Assembly: GCA_012845835.1 (NCBI GenBank)
Contig: JABAKD010000027.1
Coordinates: forward strand, 124,001 to 188,000
Reading direction: 5' to 3'
Length of the DNA stretch: 64,000 bases
From: Undaria pinnatifida
Lineage: Eukaryota > Sar > Phaeophyceae > Laminariales > Alariaceae
How positions within the stretch are numbered: the stretch's first letter is position 1; every line of letters starts with the position of its first letter. Made by a program: the position numbers and the translations under genes. Below are positions 10,701 to 22,023 of this stretch, one piece after another. The notes under the pieces are model-generated. The model did not search any database, was not told the origin of the DNA, and saw only the letters and a list, made by a program, of their open reading frames with translations.

Positions 10701-11860
10701 CACACCCCGGACAGATCAGCTCACAATAGCTCCAGCTACGGGTGAGGCCTCCCCGCAAGCCGCAGGTATAGCAAATCCGGGCCTCTCTTTGAGGGTAGCT
10801 CACCGGTGAACTGTGCAAGCTACACGAGCTACAGATGTTTTTCCGGCTTGCGGTATAGGACGCACTTCATCTGCACTTGTTTTCAAAGCTTCAACTATAA
10901 AAGATGGCTCGTCTGCACATATTTGCCCAGGGTGAGCTATATGAGCTGCATGAGCTGTGCGCGTTTCCCCGGTATGATATATAGGGGGTAATCGTAGCTC
11001 ATCGCACCTGTTTTGAAGGCGGGAGCTATACACTATACATGAGCTACTGTAATGTAGCTCACGAGCTGAAAAATACGAAGTATCTGCTAGACCAGAAGGT
11101 GGTGCGTTTGCGTTTTTGTTGGGCAAACACGTATGTTGAGCAGAAGGTGGTGCGTTTGGATATTTACTTGGTTGTAAAGTCGGGGAAAAAGACTCAAAAC
11201 ACCGTTTAGAATACTCAGAACCCGGCACAACGCAACTCATCGTAGCTCGAGCAAGTTCGTTTCGAGGGTAGTTCACTGGCGAGCTATATAAGCCGGTCGC
11301 CCCGGTGGCGTATCAGGGTATCCTCGAGCTTGGTATAGGTCAGTTTCGTGAGTTCGAATCCCCCCGAGTGCATACTCGTATAAATTCGTGGGGACTTTTT
11401 CTTGTGCACAAATTGACTTGCGGAAAGCGCGAGAGCGTGAGTTAGCAGCACTCGATGAAAAATCGACGAGCAGTGGGGTTGCTGAACCCTATGCGAGATA
11501 AAAACTGAAGGCAAGAACCGGGGGGAAGAAGGGACGACACCTGTGACCACGGCTTGTCCAGAAGATGGAAAGTAGATGTGTGTGAAAAAAAAAAACTGAG
11601 CTACATGAGCTGCACATGCTTTTCCTGCTTGAGCTACAGGACGTAACTCATCTGCACAAGCTTTCAAAGTTCGAGCCATAGAAGATTTACAGCAGCTCAA
11701 ATGCGCCTATTTGCCGAGGGTGAGCGATACGAGCTGCAGGAGCTGCACGTGTTTCACCGGGATGAGCTGTAAGGAGCTGGATGAGCTCATCTGCACATGT
11801 TTTGAAGGCGCGCGCCATAAACGACAGATTAGCTAGCTCATGACTTTTCAGGGGTGTGCA
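10701..11860. mobile_element. Second AGCTATAGG satellite element, interrupted by a SINE
   Basis: It starts CACACCCCGGACAGATCAGC, nearly the same left end as at 3,711. It ends ...TTTCAGGGGTGTG near 11,860, the inverted form of CACACCCC. The body is the same GAGCTATAxGxGAxxAGCTCAT minisatellite. A SINE occupies 11,292-11,596. At 11,080-11,160 the phrase GCAGAAGGTGGTGCGTTTG is directly repeated. Confidence 0.5.
11292..11596 (+). mobile_element. tRNA-derived SINE (family B) with A tail
   Basis: The head GCCCCGGTGGCGTATCAGGG and TGAGTTCGAATCCCCCC give A-box-like and B-box signals in tRNA order. The body includes GCGAGAGCGTGAGTTAGCAG, CGACGAGCAGTGGGGTTGCT and CCTGTGACCACGGCTTGTCC. It ends in about 11 A at 11,585-11,595. 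A body fragment without head recurs at 56,243-56,390. It is inserted in satellite DNA, so a target duplication cannot be judged. Confidence 0.6.
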
Positions 11861-12477
11861 ACAGACCATCTCATGTTGTTATTACTAATGTTATTACCAA
11901 AAATACTACTACTGTATACTGTCAGCACGTGGATGCCTGACTGCGGACTATCTGTGATGTTGCACTGCTGCTTCGACGACCCGACGCTTTCGTGATACAT
12001 CACAGTTTGCTTGTTGTCATCAACCCCAGGCTCGAATTTATATTCGAACTCGAATAATACCTGCGATGCTCAAATAGCTACCACTACAACCTACCTGCTT
12101 GTGTGAGCGCGTTACCATGATGCGGAAGGGAGGTCTTTGCAGTTGTCGGTGTACACCTACTGTATTATAACAAATAAAATAAATGCATCAAAGATTATTT
12201 AGTACGGTTGAAAAAATTCTGGCCCGCATTTGTGAATCCTGTGCTCTCACACTACTCTCAGAGCTACGATGTGCTCTGGATGTTTCGGTATATTCGATGT
12301 TTTAAACCTACCTTTTCTCAATGCAGCCCTCTCCGATAGGTCACCAGGTACGTATTATGCCACGACGAAAGAATAAGTTTTTGACTCGCTTTTCGTAAAT
12401 GCAGGCCCCTGAGATTTATCACCAGGGCCGTACGTACGTATTATACCACGACGAAAGAATAATCAAGTATGCGTGTC

Positions 12478-12745
12478 GACCGGGGTCACCAAGAGGGGGT
12501 TTCCTCCCCCTCCCCACTACGGTATGTGCCTTCATTTTATCGCGAGAAGATTCCAGCTGCTTCTTCCTTCGTCGACTAGCATCGAAATATGCCTACCCAC
12601 GCCGCTAGGCGCTCTCAGCAGTTGATTCGTTTTGTTTTGTGCAGAACAAAGTAAATAGTCCGTCCGAACCACGTGGGATTCGAATCTCAGAACCCACGCT
12701 ATACTAATAGTAATACTAATAGTATTAATAGTAGCATTCGAGGGT
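12478..12745 (-). mobile_element. SINE family A, diverged copy
   Basis: On the minus strand it matches the SINE copies at 34,300-33,972 and 54,997-55,345: ACTGCTGAGAGCGCCTAG, GTCGACGAxGGAAGAA, TCGCGxTAAAATGAAGGCAC and GTGGGGAGG. Its head carries a B box in GATTCGAATCCCACG, different from the other copies. Confidence 0.5.
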
Positions 12746-12747
12746 AA

Positions 12748-12885
12748 CCATGAGACCATACATGCTTTTGGTTTGCTTGTGTTTTTCCTTGGGGTATTCT
12801 TCCATTCCAGCGTGGTCGGAGCCTGTCCTATGGCCGCGGACTTGATTATGCTAGTTAATGTGAGAACAATAACAACAACATGCTT
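12748..12885 (+). mobile_element. Fragment of the AAC-tailed dispersed repeat
   Basis: It shares GTGTTTTTCCTTGGGGTATT, GAGCCTGTCCTATGxCC and GGACTTGATTATGCxAGTTA with copies at 22,861, 34,770 (minus) and 54,072, and ends in a short AAC run. Confidence 0.6.
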
Positions 12886-13427
12886 TGGACATGATTTATG
12901 CCCGTGGTGTTTCAGCGAGTAATCGAACATTTTTAACCGACCCTTGGCGTCGGAAACCCGTTTGTATGCAAGTATTTTTTTTCGCTGACTGCGGGCCTTA
13001 GCTTCGTTGGCGGCCCACACTAGGCCGCCGGCGAAGCCCTGTTGTATTGCAGTAGTAGAAATAAAATAGTGCAGCTAGTTACCACTTCATTCTTGTGGTT
13101 GTTCGGTCACGGCAGGTACACTACTACACAACACTACACTACAATCATAAATACTAAAGACATGGAGGATTAGCCAGAGGTTGCACGAGAGCGGCCGAAG
13201 GCTCCGATTTGGACCAGGTGTTGAGTTGTCTTCGAGCGAACCCGAGCTGAGGTCAACCTCTCGGCACGCTGTTTCCTGGACGCGCCTCGCCTTGCTCGGC
13301 TCTCCCGACCCTGCCGGGATCGGCCTCGGCCGTTCTCGCTTCATGTAGTGACAGCTGGTGCAAATTCGCGTTTTTTCTCGAAATTTCTATTGCAAAAAGT
13401 CAAGCGCGTCGTCGTAGGTATATAAAC
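12886..13427. other. No recognised gene
   Basis: A minus-strand frame at 13,087-13,344 is Arg/Ser/Pro-rich and GC-rich, without recognisable motif. I see no exon I would defend. The stretch ends at the target duplication of the next element. Confidence 0.3.
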
Positions 13428-14324
13428 CACACCCTGGACAATAGACACAACAATGGTCTATTGCGTCGACAATAGACGAGGGGGGAAATGTATCGATAGC
13501 CATTGTCAGCGACAATAGATTGTGGAAGGTGCCTATCGATAGACATTGTCAGCGACAATATATTGTGAAAGATGTTTTATCGGTAGATATCGTCGTCCAC
13601 AATAGATTGTGGAAGATGTCTGTCGATAGATATTATCGTCGACAATAGGTTGTCGGAGGCGTCTGTCGATAGGCACTGCCGTCGACAATAGATTGTGGCA
13701 TATGTCTATCGAAACATACCGTTGTCAGCAATAGATTGTTGAAGATCATTATCGATATATATTGTGGTCGACAATAGATTATCGGAGGGGTCTATCAATA
13801 AACATTGTCGTCGACAATAGATTGTGAAAGGTGATTATCGATAGATACTGTCGACTTTGGAGGTGCCCATCGATAGATGTTGTCGGCGACATTATATGTC
13901 AACCATGTCCATCAACGGCCATTGCCGCTAACAATAGAGTATGCGGCATGTCTATCGATGGCCACTGTCGGTCGCAGTAGAGTGTGCGACACGTCTGTCG
14001 ATGGCCATTGTCGGCCGCAATGGATTGTGCAAGCTGTCCGTCGACAGCCATTTCACTGCTGTGTGCGGTGGTGGACTTCGCGCTTTTGGGGAAAATCGTA
14101 AGTGCATTGTTGAAACATAGTTTCAGGTATAGACGGCGGTGTACTGTTGGGAGATGAACAACAATGCAGAAGGGCAGAGCTCTTCCGACACGGAGAGTGC
14201 TTCTGAAGCACCGCTTCCAAGACATTCGTTGTTGAAGCAAGTATGGACTGCTGCCTAGCGTCCATGGGTTTCAACCGAGAAACAGTACCAGCGCTAACGT
14301 TCATAGCATTAGCAATTTTACGAC

Positions 14325-15187
14325 TAGAGGTGTTACCCGACGAGTACCCGTCTCGAACGGGTACCCGCTAATTTCGGCAAAAAAATACCCGGGTACTCGC
14401 GAGTACTTACGGCTATTTCGGGCGGGTACCCGGGTACCCGTACAACATCCGGGTACCCGGCTAATACACGGATGCCCGTCTAACAGCCGGGTACCCGGGT
14501 ACCCAGGACACTTTGTCTCATCAATTTCGGTCCTTAAAGTTTGCTCCGAAATAGCTACTACGAATACACTCCTGAGAGAGTTGTTGTAACGCAAAGAGTA
14601 CAGGATTCGGCATAACAGCGCTGCCACCAGCAATGATTTCCATACACGGGCAAAATAGAATACGCGATAGAAAAGCGATGTAGGTAATATGTATGCGTGG
14701 GTTCAAAGAGCAGGCGGGTTAGGCGAGAGGCATGAGACATGAGACGGCATTTTCCATTTTCATTTTGAAAAGGTGTTCCTGGAGAAGATTGTACAAAAGA
14801 GTACCTTGGGCAAAATAGTAGATCGTACAAAAGAGTACCTCCTACAGTACGGGGGACGTGATTGAGGGAATGATAAGTTGCCATGCTGCCATGCTCGGGA
14901 TTTCGAACGTAATCTAACGAGTACCCCGGTACCCGGAGCCCAAATACTCGGCGAGTATGAATTGGTACCCGGATAGCTCACGGTGAGGCGTGAGGCATGA
15001 GACAGCATTTTCACTTTGAAAAGGGTTTCTCGGAGAATATCATACAAAATACTACCCAGGGGACATGATTTAGGGGATGATATGTTGCCATGCCCGGGAG
15101 TTCGAACGTAATCTAACGAGTACCCGGGTACTCGAGGCCCAAATACTCGCGAGTATCCGGGTAATTGGTAAAAGCGTAACACCTCTA
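14325..15187. mobile_element. Non-autonomous hAT-like element
   Basis: The inverted ends are TAGAGGTGTTAC and GTAACACCTCTA. A perfect 8-bp duplication TTTACGAC lies at 14,317-14,324 and 15,188-15,195. The interior starts and ends with many copies of CCCGGGTACTCG/GGGTACCC, like the subterminal transposase-binding repeats of hAT elements. A direct repeat inside shares GGCATGAGACAG-CATTTTC and TACTACCxxGGGxAC. No transposase frame is present. It is nested in the 13,428-17,581 element and is therefore younger. Confidence 0.8.
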
Positions 15188-15750
15188 TTTACGACAAAAT
15201 ACGTATACGCCGGCAATTCGGAAAACTGCTACTCAGCGTCAAGCGTACATGCAACATACAACTACCCGCAATCGTCAACAATGTCCATCGATATTCCACT
15301 CGACGATATACAATAGGTAAAGGCAATAGTCTCTTGTGGAAACACCCCCAACAATCTACTCTGGGTGGTCAAATAAATAGTATGTTGTGGGTGGCGATGG
15401 GAATTTATAGACACCATTTGGGTATCTATTGTTGACGGCATTAGCAAACATCGGCGGTCGGCAACAATGGCCATTGATACACACCACTCTACGATATGCA
15501 ATAGGTTCAGACGATAGTCTATTGTAGAAATACGCCCAATAGTCTATCGTGAGTGTCGATGGCTATTGATGGCAACTGCATATCTATTGTAGGCGGAAAG
15601 ATCTATCGGTAGACAACCTTTGTATGGTCCATTGTTCAAACAATGTTCATCGCGGTTGCTTCCCCGATATCTAGTGTGCAGGACAAAAGCCATCTGTTGA
15701 CAACCATGACACTTTATTGTGACAAACAATATCTATATATATTATAAAAG

Positions 15751-16365
15751 ATGAAAATACACTTCAGCTGTGAGATCGAAGATTTCGTCGAAACTCATCT
15801 TTGCAAGCTGTGTGTGATACTCCGATCGCGCGTATTACGAGTTGTGTGTCCTCATTAAGGATATAGGTCGGCGACTCCCCTTACAACTACAGTGTAGCTA
15901 TCAGGGTCAACAGGGTGATGTTAGTCAGTCTGTGCGCGGAAACTATAAAACCCGTTTCTGAGGGGGACAAAATCTGACAGCTGTGGAAGGAAATGCATCA
16001 GTTTATCAAATGAATCCTGTAAGTCGAATAACCGGTGAGGGGAGGGCGGAGTTTTGAAGGACGTGGGGGCCTGGTTTTGATCAAAAGCGAGCGGGGTAGG
16101 AGAGGGGGGGGAAGGGGGGGGGTGGCGGACGGGCGGGCAATTTGTGCGTGGAAGCTATATATCCTTTTAAGGGGATAAATCTGACGGTTTTGGGAAAAAA
16201 AAAAAAAAATGCACCAGTTTATCATGGGGGGGGGGGGGTTGGGGCGGGGGTGGGGCGTGTGGGGCAGCTCAATCTGTGCGTGGAAACTATACATTCTTTT
16301 GAGGGGATAAATGTGACGGTTTTGGAAAGAATGCATCAGTTTATCATGTACATCCTGGGGTAAGT
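15751..16365 (+). repeat. G-run dispersed repeat, copy 1
   Basis: It begins ATGAAAATACACTTCAGCTG and TGAGATCGAAGATTTCGTCG. It continues with GCAAGCTGTGTGTGATACTC and CTATCAGGGTCAACAGGGTG. Then tandem blocks of GGAAACTATA-ATCCTTT-AAGGGGA-AAATCTGACGG alternate with long G runs. Related copies are at 27,290, 43,500 and 59,709. Confidence 0.7.
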
Positions 16366-17929
16366 CGCCATTGTTACAGCAAAGGTGTATTGTGTCCATT
16401 GCCGAACATACATGGTTCCCTGACAATGTCTATCGATAGACAGCGTTTCCAGACTATTGCAGTTAACACTGATATCAGATGTCCATTGACACGCGCTCTT
16501 CTGGGGCTACCGTGTACCATATAGTACGTCATACCAGGTATATCACATACCTGGTATCATATATCATAGCAGCAATGTTTATTTCCTTCCTGTTGTCCAG
16601 GGTGTAAGCACGTCATACAAAATTTATCCCTTGACGCCAACCGCCCATGGCCCAAAGTACCACGATTCATTGCTGCGGACAATATACATCGATGGACAGC
16701 GTTACTAGTATATTGCCGACGCAATAGACCGTTATTGCGTCTATTGTCCAGGGTGTGGCCTCTACTCGTAGGCGGCTGGCGCCACAAATGGGCGCGTATA
16801 GACGTATTACCGGTCTTTGTGGAAGCTCTCAGCTTTGTGGGCGTGTGAGGGCTTCGACCGGCTATCGGATGTCCCGACGACGAACCTCCCATCATGAAGG
16901 GGTCAAGGGGTATGTAAAGGAATCATTATATTACAACTCTTCGTGGGAGCTGTTAGCTTCCTCAAGGGCTTTGGAACCCGGTATTCACAGTACATGAGTG
17001 CATCGGAGGAGGTGCAGAAAAAAGAGTAGAGATAAGTCGATGATGCTGTCCATCGATAGACATTGTCCACCACAATATATTGTAAACGGTGACCACTGAT
17101 AGCCATTTCCTGTGGCATTAGATTTAGAAATGCATCTATCGATTGCCATTTCCGGTCGCAATAGATTGCGCAAGTTATATATCGATATACACTGTCGGCC
17201 ACAATAAATTTGGAAACGCATCCACCGATAGACATTGTTCACCACCACAATAGTTAGTTAGATTGTAAACGGTGACCATCGATAGCCATTCTCGGACACA
17301 AGTGTTCAAGAAATATATGTATCGATAACCATTGCCGGCTACAATAGATTGTGCAAGCCATCCACCGATAGTCATAGTCGGTGACAATAGCTTTCAAGCG
17401 AGGTACTTTAGCACACTCCTGCCTAGACAACACGTTGGGGAGTTAACCTATCGATAGACAGTACCGACGACAATAGATCGAGAAGTTTGCTAATCGATAG
17501 CCTTTACCGGCGAAAATAAACCAGTCCATTGCACCAGATTCCATTGCTATTGAGGGGCCATCGTCTATTGTCCAGGTCGTGATATAAACACAAAAAAAAG
17601 TTTGGCTCATTATTAACAGTAACCGTACAACAGTAGCTTGAGGGGTAGCCCCGAGCGATTGTTACGCGACTTGGCGCGAGATCGAATTTCGGTCAAATAT
17701 TATTGTTTCAAGCTTGGTTCTTTGTTTTTTTTCTCTGGGTTCGAGCCTCGGTGTGTACGGTGTTCGATACTCTTTTACTTAGAATCCCCCCCTGTTTTTA
17801 TGTACCGACTCAAACCAAAGTGAAACTATCACTGTATGCCTATTATTATACTGGGGAAGTGCTGCTTGCTCTTGTCCAACTGCCGCAACTGCCGCTCCTG
17901 CGGTTGTTGAAATTACACGTACAAAATGA

Positions 17930-18545
17930 TGTATAAAATAGGGACATCTGGCACAGCAGTAGTTGCTTTGTTGGGGGAACCCATGGCAGTGTTCGTGTTC
18001 GTTACTACCGTGCTGCGCAGTTGCTTAGTTGATATACACTGGCAGATAACTCATATCTGGCGCAGTACGCGTAGTTGCTTTGTTGAGATACGCTGGCGTA
18101 TAATAGTTACTTTATTTGCCATACACTGGAATAAAACTATGGCAGAGTTGGAGCTCCATTAGTACTAATGCTGTGCTGCGCGACGGTGGAGCGTGGGAAT
18201 TCTGGCACAGCATTTGTTTACTTGGGATACACTAGCACTAACACTATTAGTAGCAGTATTATTAATAGCAGTATTACTAGCAATATTAATAGGTCCGAAC
18301 CATGGTAGTTTTGGGGAGTTCCATTAGAACAGTGCTGCGCGGCGATGGGGCATGGGATATCTGGCACCAAGTAGTAGTTGTGTAGTCGGGATACCCCCAC
18401 AGAACTATTAGGAATTTGGGGGTTCAAACCGCGACGATCACCGTTGCCTAATACCGACCGTCCTTTTCCGACAGAGGGTATGCTGGCACAGCACTGAGCG
18501 GTAGTTTGGCTTTGATACCCTCGCATTGAAGTAGCAGCAGCAGCA
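17930..18545. repeat. Degenerate minisatellite with TGGCACAGCA/GGGATACACTGGC
   Basis: Words ATCTGGCACAGCA, GTAGTTGCTTTGTTG, GATACACTGGC and GTGCTGCGC recur at irregular spacing. No coding exon is supported. Confidence 0.45.
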
Positions 18546-18580
18546 GCAGCAGCAGTAGCAGCAGTACCAGCTCAGCTGTG
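18530..18580. repeat. (AGC)n microsatellite
   Basis: GTAGCAGCAGCAGCAGCAGC followed by imperfect AGC/AGT triplets. Confidence 0.85.
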
Positions 18581-18689
18581 GTCGTGGCGGTAGTAGTGGG
18601 AGTAGCAGTACTATCATACTCAGCATTGTGTCAACGCACGCCTGTGACCTGCATGTGATGTTCGGTGACGGTGTCGGAACGTCGCTAGA

Positions 18690-19285
18690 AGCGCGCGTTG
18701 TCGCCGTCGGGGAAAAAAAAAGAAAAAAAATACCTGGCTGGAGGAAACCACGCTCGAAGCGCTAGTTCCCGCCGCCGGTACTACGCCGTGAGAATCGTCC
18801 GCAGACGGCGTAGGAGCCCGTGGGCTCTTGGCAGAGGCAATCTGTGCAGCGTTACTGGACAGGCTAGCAACAGAACACGAGCATCTTCTGAAACCAAAAG
18901 AGGTGCCCCCGACAGTGTTGTCGACGGTGCCGTACCGCCGTCGAGCTGTCGATTGCCGGTACGGAATGTGCCAGGCCGACGCGCGTGAGTACTTCCGCCC
19001 GGGTTATGGGTGGCTCCGAAGCGCATTCGAGGGGCAGGAGCGGGGGCAAGGTATACCTGGTCCGCTTTCTGGACGACCCGGAACCGATTAAACGCCCTCT
19101 TCCCCCGCCGCGCTACACGACTTCGACGGGAGCCGTACGAGGCTCGTTGGTGCCTGCAAGTTGACATCGCCAGTGCGTTTCCTCGGCAAATCCAACGTAA
19201 CGTACACGACTTTCGAGGCGCGGCCGTGGCCAGTTGACTTTCAAGCCGCCACCGCTCCTCGACAGTTCTCCATTTTCTGGAGTTA
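18690..19285 (+). pseudogene. Degenerate retroelement-like coding tail before an LTR
   Basis: This GC-rich block has long open stretches in all three frames. The most protein-like pieces are GKVYLVRFLDDPEPIKRPLP (about 19,050-19,105) and, after a frameshift, RFLGKSNVTYTTFEARPWPV ending at a TGA near 19,285. Position directly before the LTR-family sequence and the loss of frame suggest the end of a retrotransposon polyprotein. No catalytic motif is visible. A host gene fragment is possible. Confidence 0.3.
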
Positions 19286-19794
19286 TGAGGTTTGAGTCTT
19301 TGTCTTTGGGTTGTTCGTAGTGTCCTGAGAGTCTTCGTCGGGTTTTGGGGCGGTTCTTTCCATTATTTTATTTTTGTCCTGCCGGAACCCCCTGCTCATT
19401 GCCGGGCCAGGGTTGGGGTAAAACGCCGCTATCTGAGGCGCAGGGCTGTCGATTTTTCGTCGCTGTTCAATTTCGCCCTGCCGACGCCCTCCTCAGCCCA
19501 GAGCCGGGGGGCGGCCGGGATACCCTGTTCGCGCGTAACGTGGTACAGGGCTATGTACGTGTCTGTGTGTCATATTTTATCTTTGTGTGTGTATTTGTTC
19601 TACTTTGTTTCTTCGACTAAACACTTCCCCCCCTCGCGGGGCTGTAGGTGTTGCCACCTTCCATCCCGGGTATTTGTCGTTTCCTTGTCTAATCCCCCGC
19701 CATGCCGATGGCCCGCGGGAGGCTTCTCACATGACTTCTCCCTTGTGTTAGTGCCGGTGTTCCCCTCCATATCGACGAGGGCTCGCCTCGCCGT

Positions 19795-20400
19795 AGTACC
19801 TTTTCTGTGGTTGGTTTGCCGTAAAGCCTTTCCTGCCCCCCCCCGCCACACCGGCGGTATGCGGAAGGTTCTAGAGCATTTTCTGCCCCCTCTCGCCACA
19901 CCGGCGGCACGCGGCAGGTTTTTGATGGGTGACTTACGCCTTGTTGCAGGGTCTGCGTTTCTTTCAACTGCTTTTCTTCGCGTGTTCTTGGCTCCATAGC
20001 CAGACCGTTGGAGGTGTGGGAGTGGGCTTTGAGGAGTCGTATCTTCGACTAATGGTCTAGTTCGTAGAACCGGAGTTTCCCCGAATCTCCCATATTTCTG
20101 CATATGCGACTCATCAGGGTGGGCTAGTGTTAAGATACGGCCTCGAAAGGCCTGTATTATCCGAACTTGATATAATTTGGATGGGATTCGTATGATAAGG
20201 TTGGCGTTTTATAATTGGGATAATAGTCAGGAAATTGATCGGAGGCACGTGCCTCGGATCTCAGAAGCCATCCGGGGCTTTGGTGGAATCGAATAAAGCA
20301 ACGTCTCTACGAAGGAAAATAAAGTGAGTACTCTCCGAGGACCTGCTCAATTGGCAGACCTGCAGGGGGCACTCTATGTCCCTACCCTATAACCTAACAA
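19795..20400 (+). mobile_element. LTR, copy A, with primer-binding-site-like sequence after it
   Basis: It matches 40,819-41,434 (plus) and 42,861-42,399 (minus). Shared words include TAGTACCTTTTCTGTGGTTG, CGTGTTCTTGGCTCCATAGCC, TCATCAGGGTGGxCTAGTGT, ATAAGGTTGGCGTTTTATAA and GACCTGCAGGGGGCACTCT. The 3' end is CCTAACAA. It is followed at 20,402 by TGGCGCCGTCGAC, which resembles a TGGCGCC-type tRNA primer site. The 5' limit given is where similarity with copy B starts; the LTR may extend further left. Confidence 0.55.
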
Positions 20401-20828
20401 TTGGCGCCGTCGACATACCATAGGTTTTGTGGGTTGTGGGTTCAAATCCCACATCCACCATAATAAACAGACTTTCCCCACGTCGAACTTGAAAATGCTC
20501 TCCCCGGTATCCCCAGGAAATGAAACGGCTTGGATAATTGACAGGTCCGCCCGTATATCCGGCCGACCTGCTATCCCGCCGTTTCAGGGGGGAAGAGTGT
20601 TATAAGGCATGGTCTGGGTAAGCTTGGTAAACCTTTTGCACGTGGTCAAACGGACTAATACCCTACTAATACCCTAACAGTCGTGTCCATGCGCTATTTT
20701 CACATTAATAATAGTAACTGCTGCATTTCACTTTTCTTTTCGATTTCATACCAGATTGGAGGTTGGTTGCACGTTTGACTTCGCCTAACTATTTCGGTTG
20801 TTGGTTAGTTCCGTTCGTTACCTTCTGA

Positions 20829-21617
20829 GGCCATTTCTTACACAGTCGGATTCCGCCAGTCGAAAACGGCCTTTTCGACTGGACTTTTTGTCGACTGGAT
20901 TATTTTGGTTCTTCTTCTTATCGTCAGTCGAGTTGATTTGATAGTTTTTGTGCTCTTCCTAGAGGCGGTTGGTGTGAGGGAGTACTGCTGTATGGCGCTC
21001 GAAACTCGGTTGGCAGCTCTGTGCTTCGCGCGTTCCTCGGGAGCAACGCGTGCTTCACGCGCAACGAACCTTCGTTCAAGCGGGTTGGTGGCGTTGGAAT
21101 TAGCCGAAAGCCGCCAAAGCTACGTTCGTGGCGTTGCACTCAGCCGAGAGCCGCCAAAGCTACCGCAGGCGTAGCCGTTGTTGGCAAAACGGCATCGATA
21201 ACGCGCGCTACAGCTGTCGTGTGATACATGCTGCTGGCGAGCTGAGCTAGGAGTGCGCCACGCTGACTTGCGGCGAGGAGCAACAGCAGTGATAGCCAAG
21301 GCAGCGTCGGCGCTGTTGTATGATACTGCTGTGTGGTACCTGGTATGGGTGTGTGGGTGTGTGGGTGTGTGTTTTGTGGTGGGGTGAGCGACGAGATGGG
21401 TTCAAGAAACCGGTGTAAAACTTTTTCGACTGAGTTTTTCGACTGACAGATCCAGTCGAAAAAGTCGAGTTTTTCGACTGGATCCCCCAGTCGGAAAACC
21501 CAGTCGAATAAACTTGAGTCGAAAAAGCCCTTTTTCGACTGTGTAAGAAAGCCCGATTTGGGCTTCAGTCGAAAACGGCTATTTCGATTGACAAATCCGA
21601 CTGTATAAGAAATGGCC
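20829..21617. mobile_element. MITE-like element with GGCCATTTCTTA ends, copy 1
   Basis: Inverted ends of 24 bases starting GGCCATTTCTTACACAGTCG match with one difference. A TGA directly flanks both sides (20,826-20,828 and 21,618-21,620), a possible 3-bp duplication as in PIF/Harbinger or CACTA elements. The interior carries repeated GAAAAAGTCGAGTTTTTCGA and CCAGTCGAAAA words near both ends. No transposase. Copy 2 is at 22,024-22,824 in the same orientation. Confidence 0.7.
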
Positions 21618-22023
21618 TGAGCTCCCCATTCTTTATTTACCCTACTATGTTACCCTGGTTTTCTGTTTTCCTCAACCCCTTGGCAGTACGTATTGGCCGG
21701 GGGGAGGGGGGCGGGGGGGCGGGGAGAGGGGGAGGGGGGAAGGGGGGGCGTCCTGCCCAAGAGACTGAAGTCTGGGTCTGGCCATCATCGTCTTGGCGTT
21801 GTGGGCATTCCAATGGCCATCACAAGCTAGCGTAAGGCCACCCGGACTTCTTCGCATTGTTGCGTTCTTCCCCCAGTGCCACTGATGCACTTGATACTCT
21901 TTTTGTGCCCACTGCCGTCTTTGGTCAGTTCCTAGGGCCTGCTAGTATGGTGTTATGATATCTCCTTTCTTTTCCATGCTTCTTGTGTTTTATTGGTTGT
22001 CTTTGTCTTTTTTTCTTTTCTTT
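21618..22023. other. Spacer between the two MITE-like copies
   Basis: About 400 bases with a G/GA-rich run (21,700-21,750) and no recognised gene. Confidence 0.4.

Larger units (their letters stand above)
13428..17581. mobile_element. 4.15-kb satellite-bodied TIR element with 8-bp target duplication
   Basis: The element is flanked by a perfect direct repeat ATATAAAC (13,420-13,427 and 17,582-17,589). It begins CACACCCTGGACAATAGAC and ends with the inverted GTCTATTGTCCAGGTCGTG (17 of 19 match). A second inverted end, identical to the left one, is at 16,739-16,757. The body is a 50-base-type minisatellite: GTCGACAATAGATTGTGGAA, then a spacer and TCTATCGATAGACATT. It is seen at 13,440-14,050, 15,270-15,730, 16,375-16,510, 16,680-16,760 and 17,040-17,570. 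Known: 8-bp duplications are typical of hAT (and P) transposons. No transposase is visible, so it is non-autonomous. A hAT-like element and a G-run repeat are nested inside. Confidence 0.7.

Noticed and set aside
19292-20103. Frames of 235 (plus) and 167 (minus) codons
   Set aside because: Parts recur in LTR copies B and C with frame breaks, so they are LTR sequence, not genes.
20437-20459. A tRNA gene suggested by GGGTTCAAATCCCACATCCACCA
   Set aside because: T-arm and 3' end look right, but no matching 5' acceptor strand, D-arm or anticodon arm is found upstream. Probably a tRNA-like fragment in retroelement DNA.
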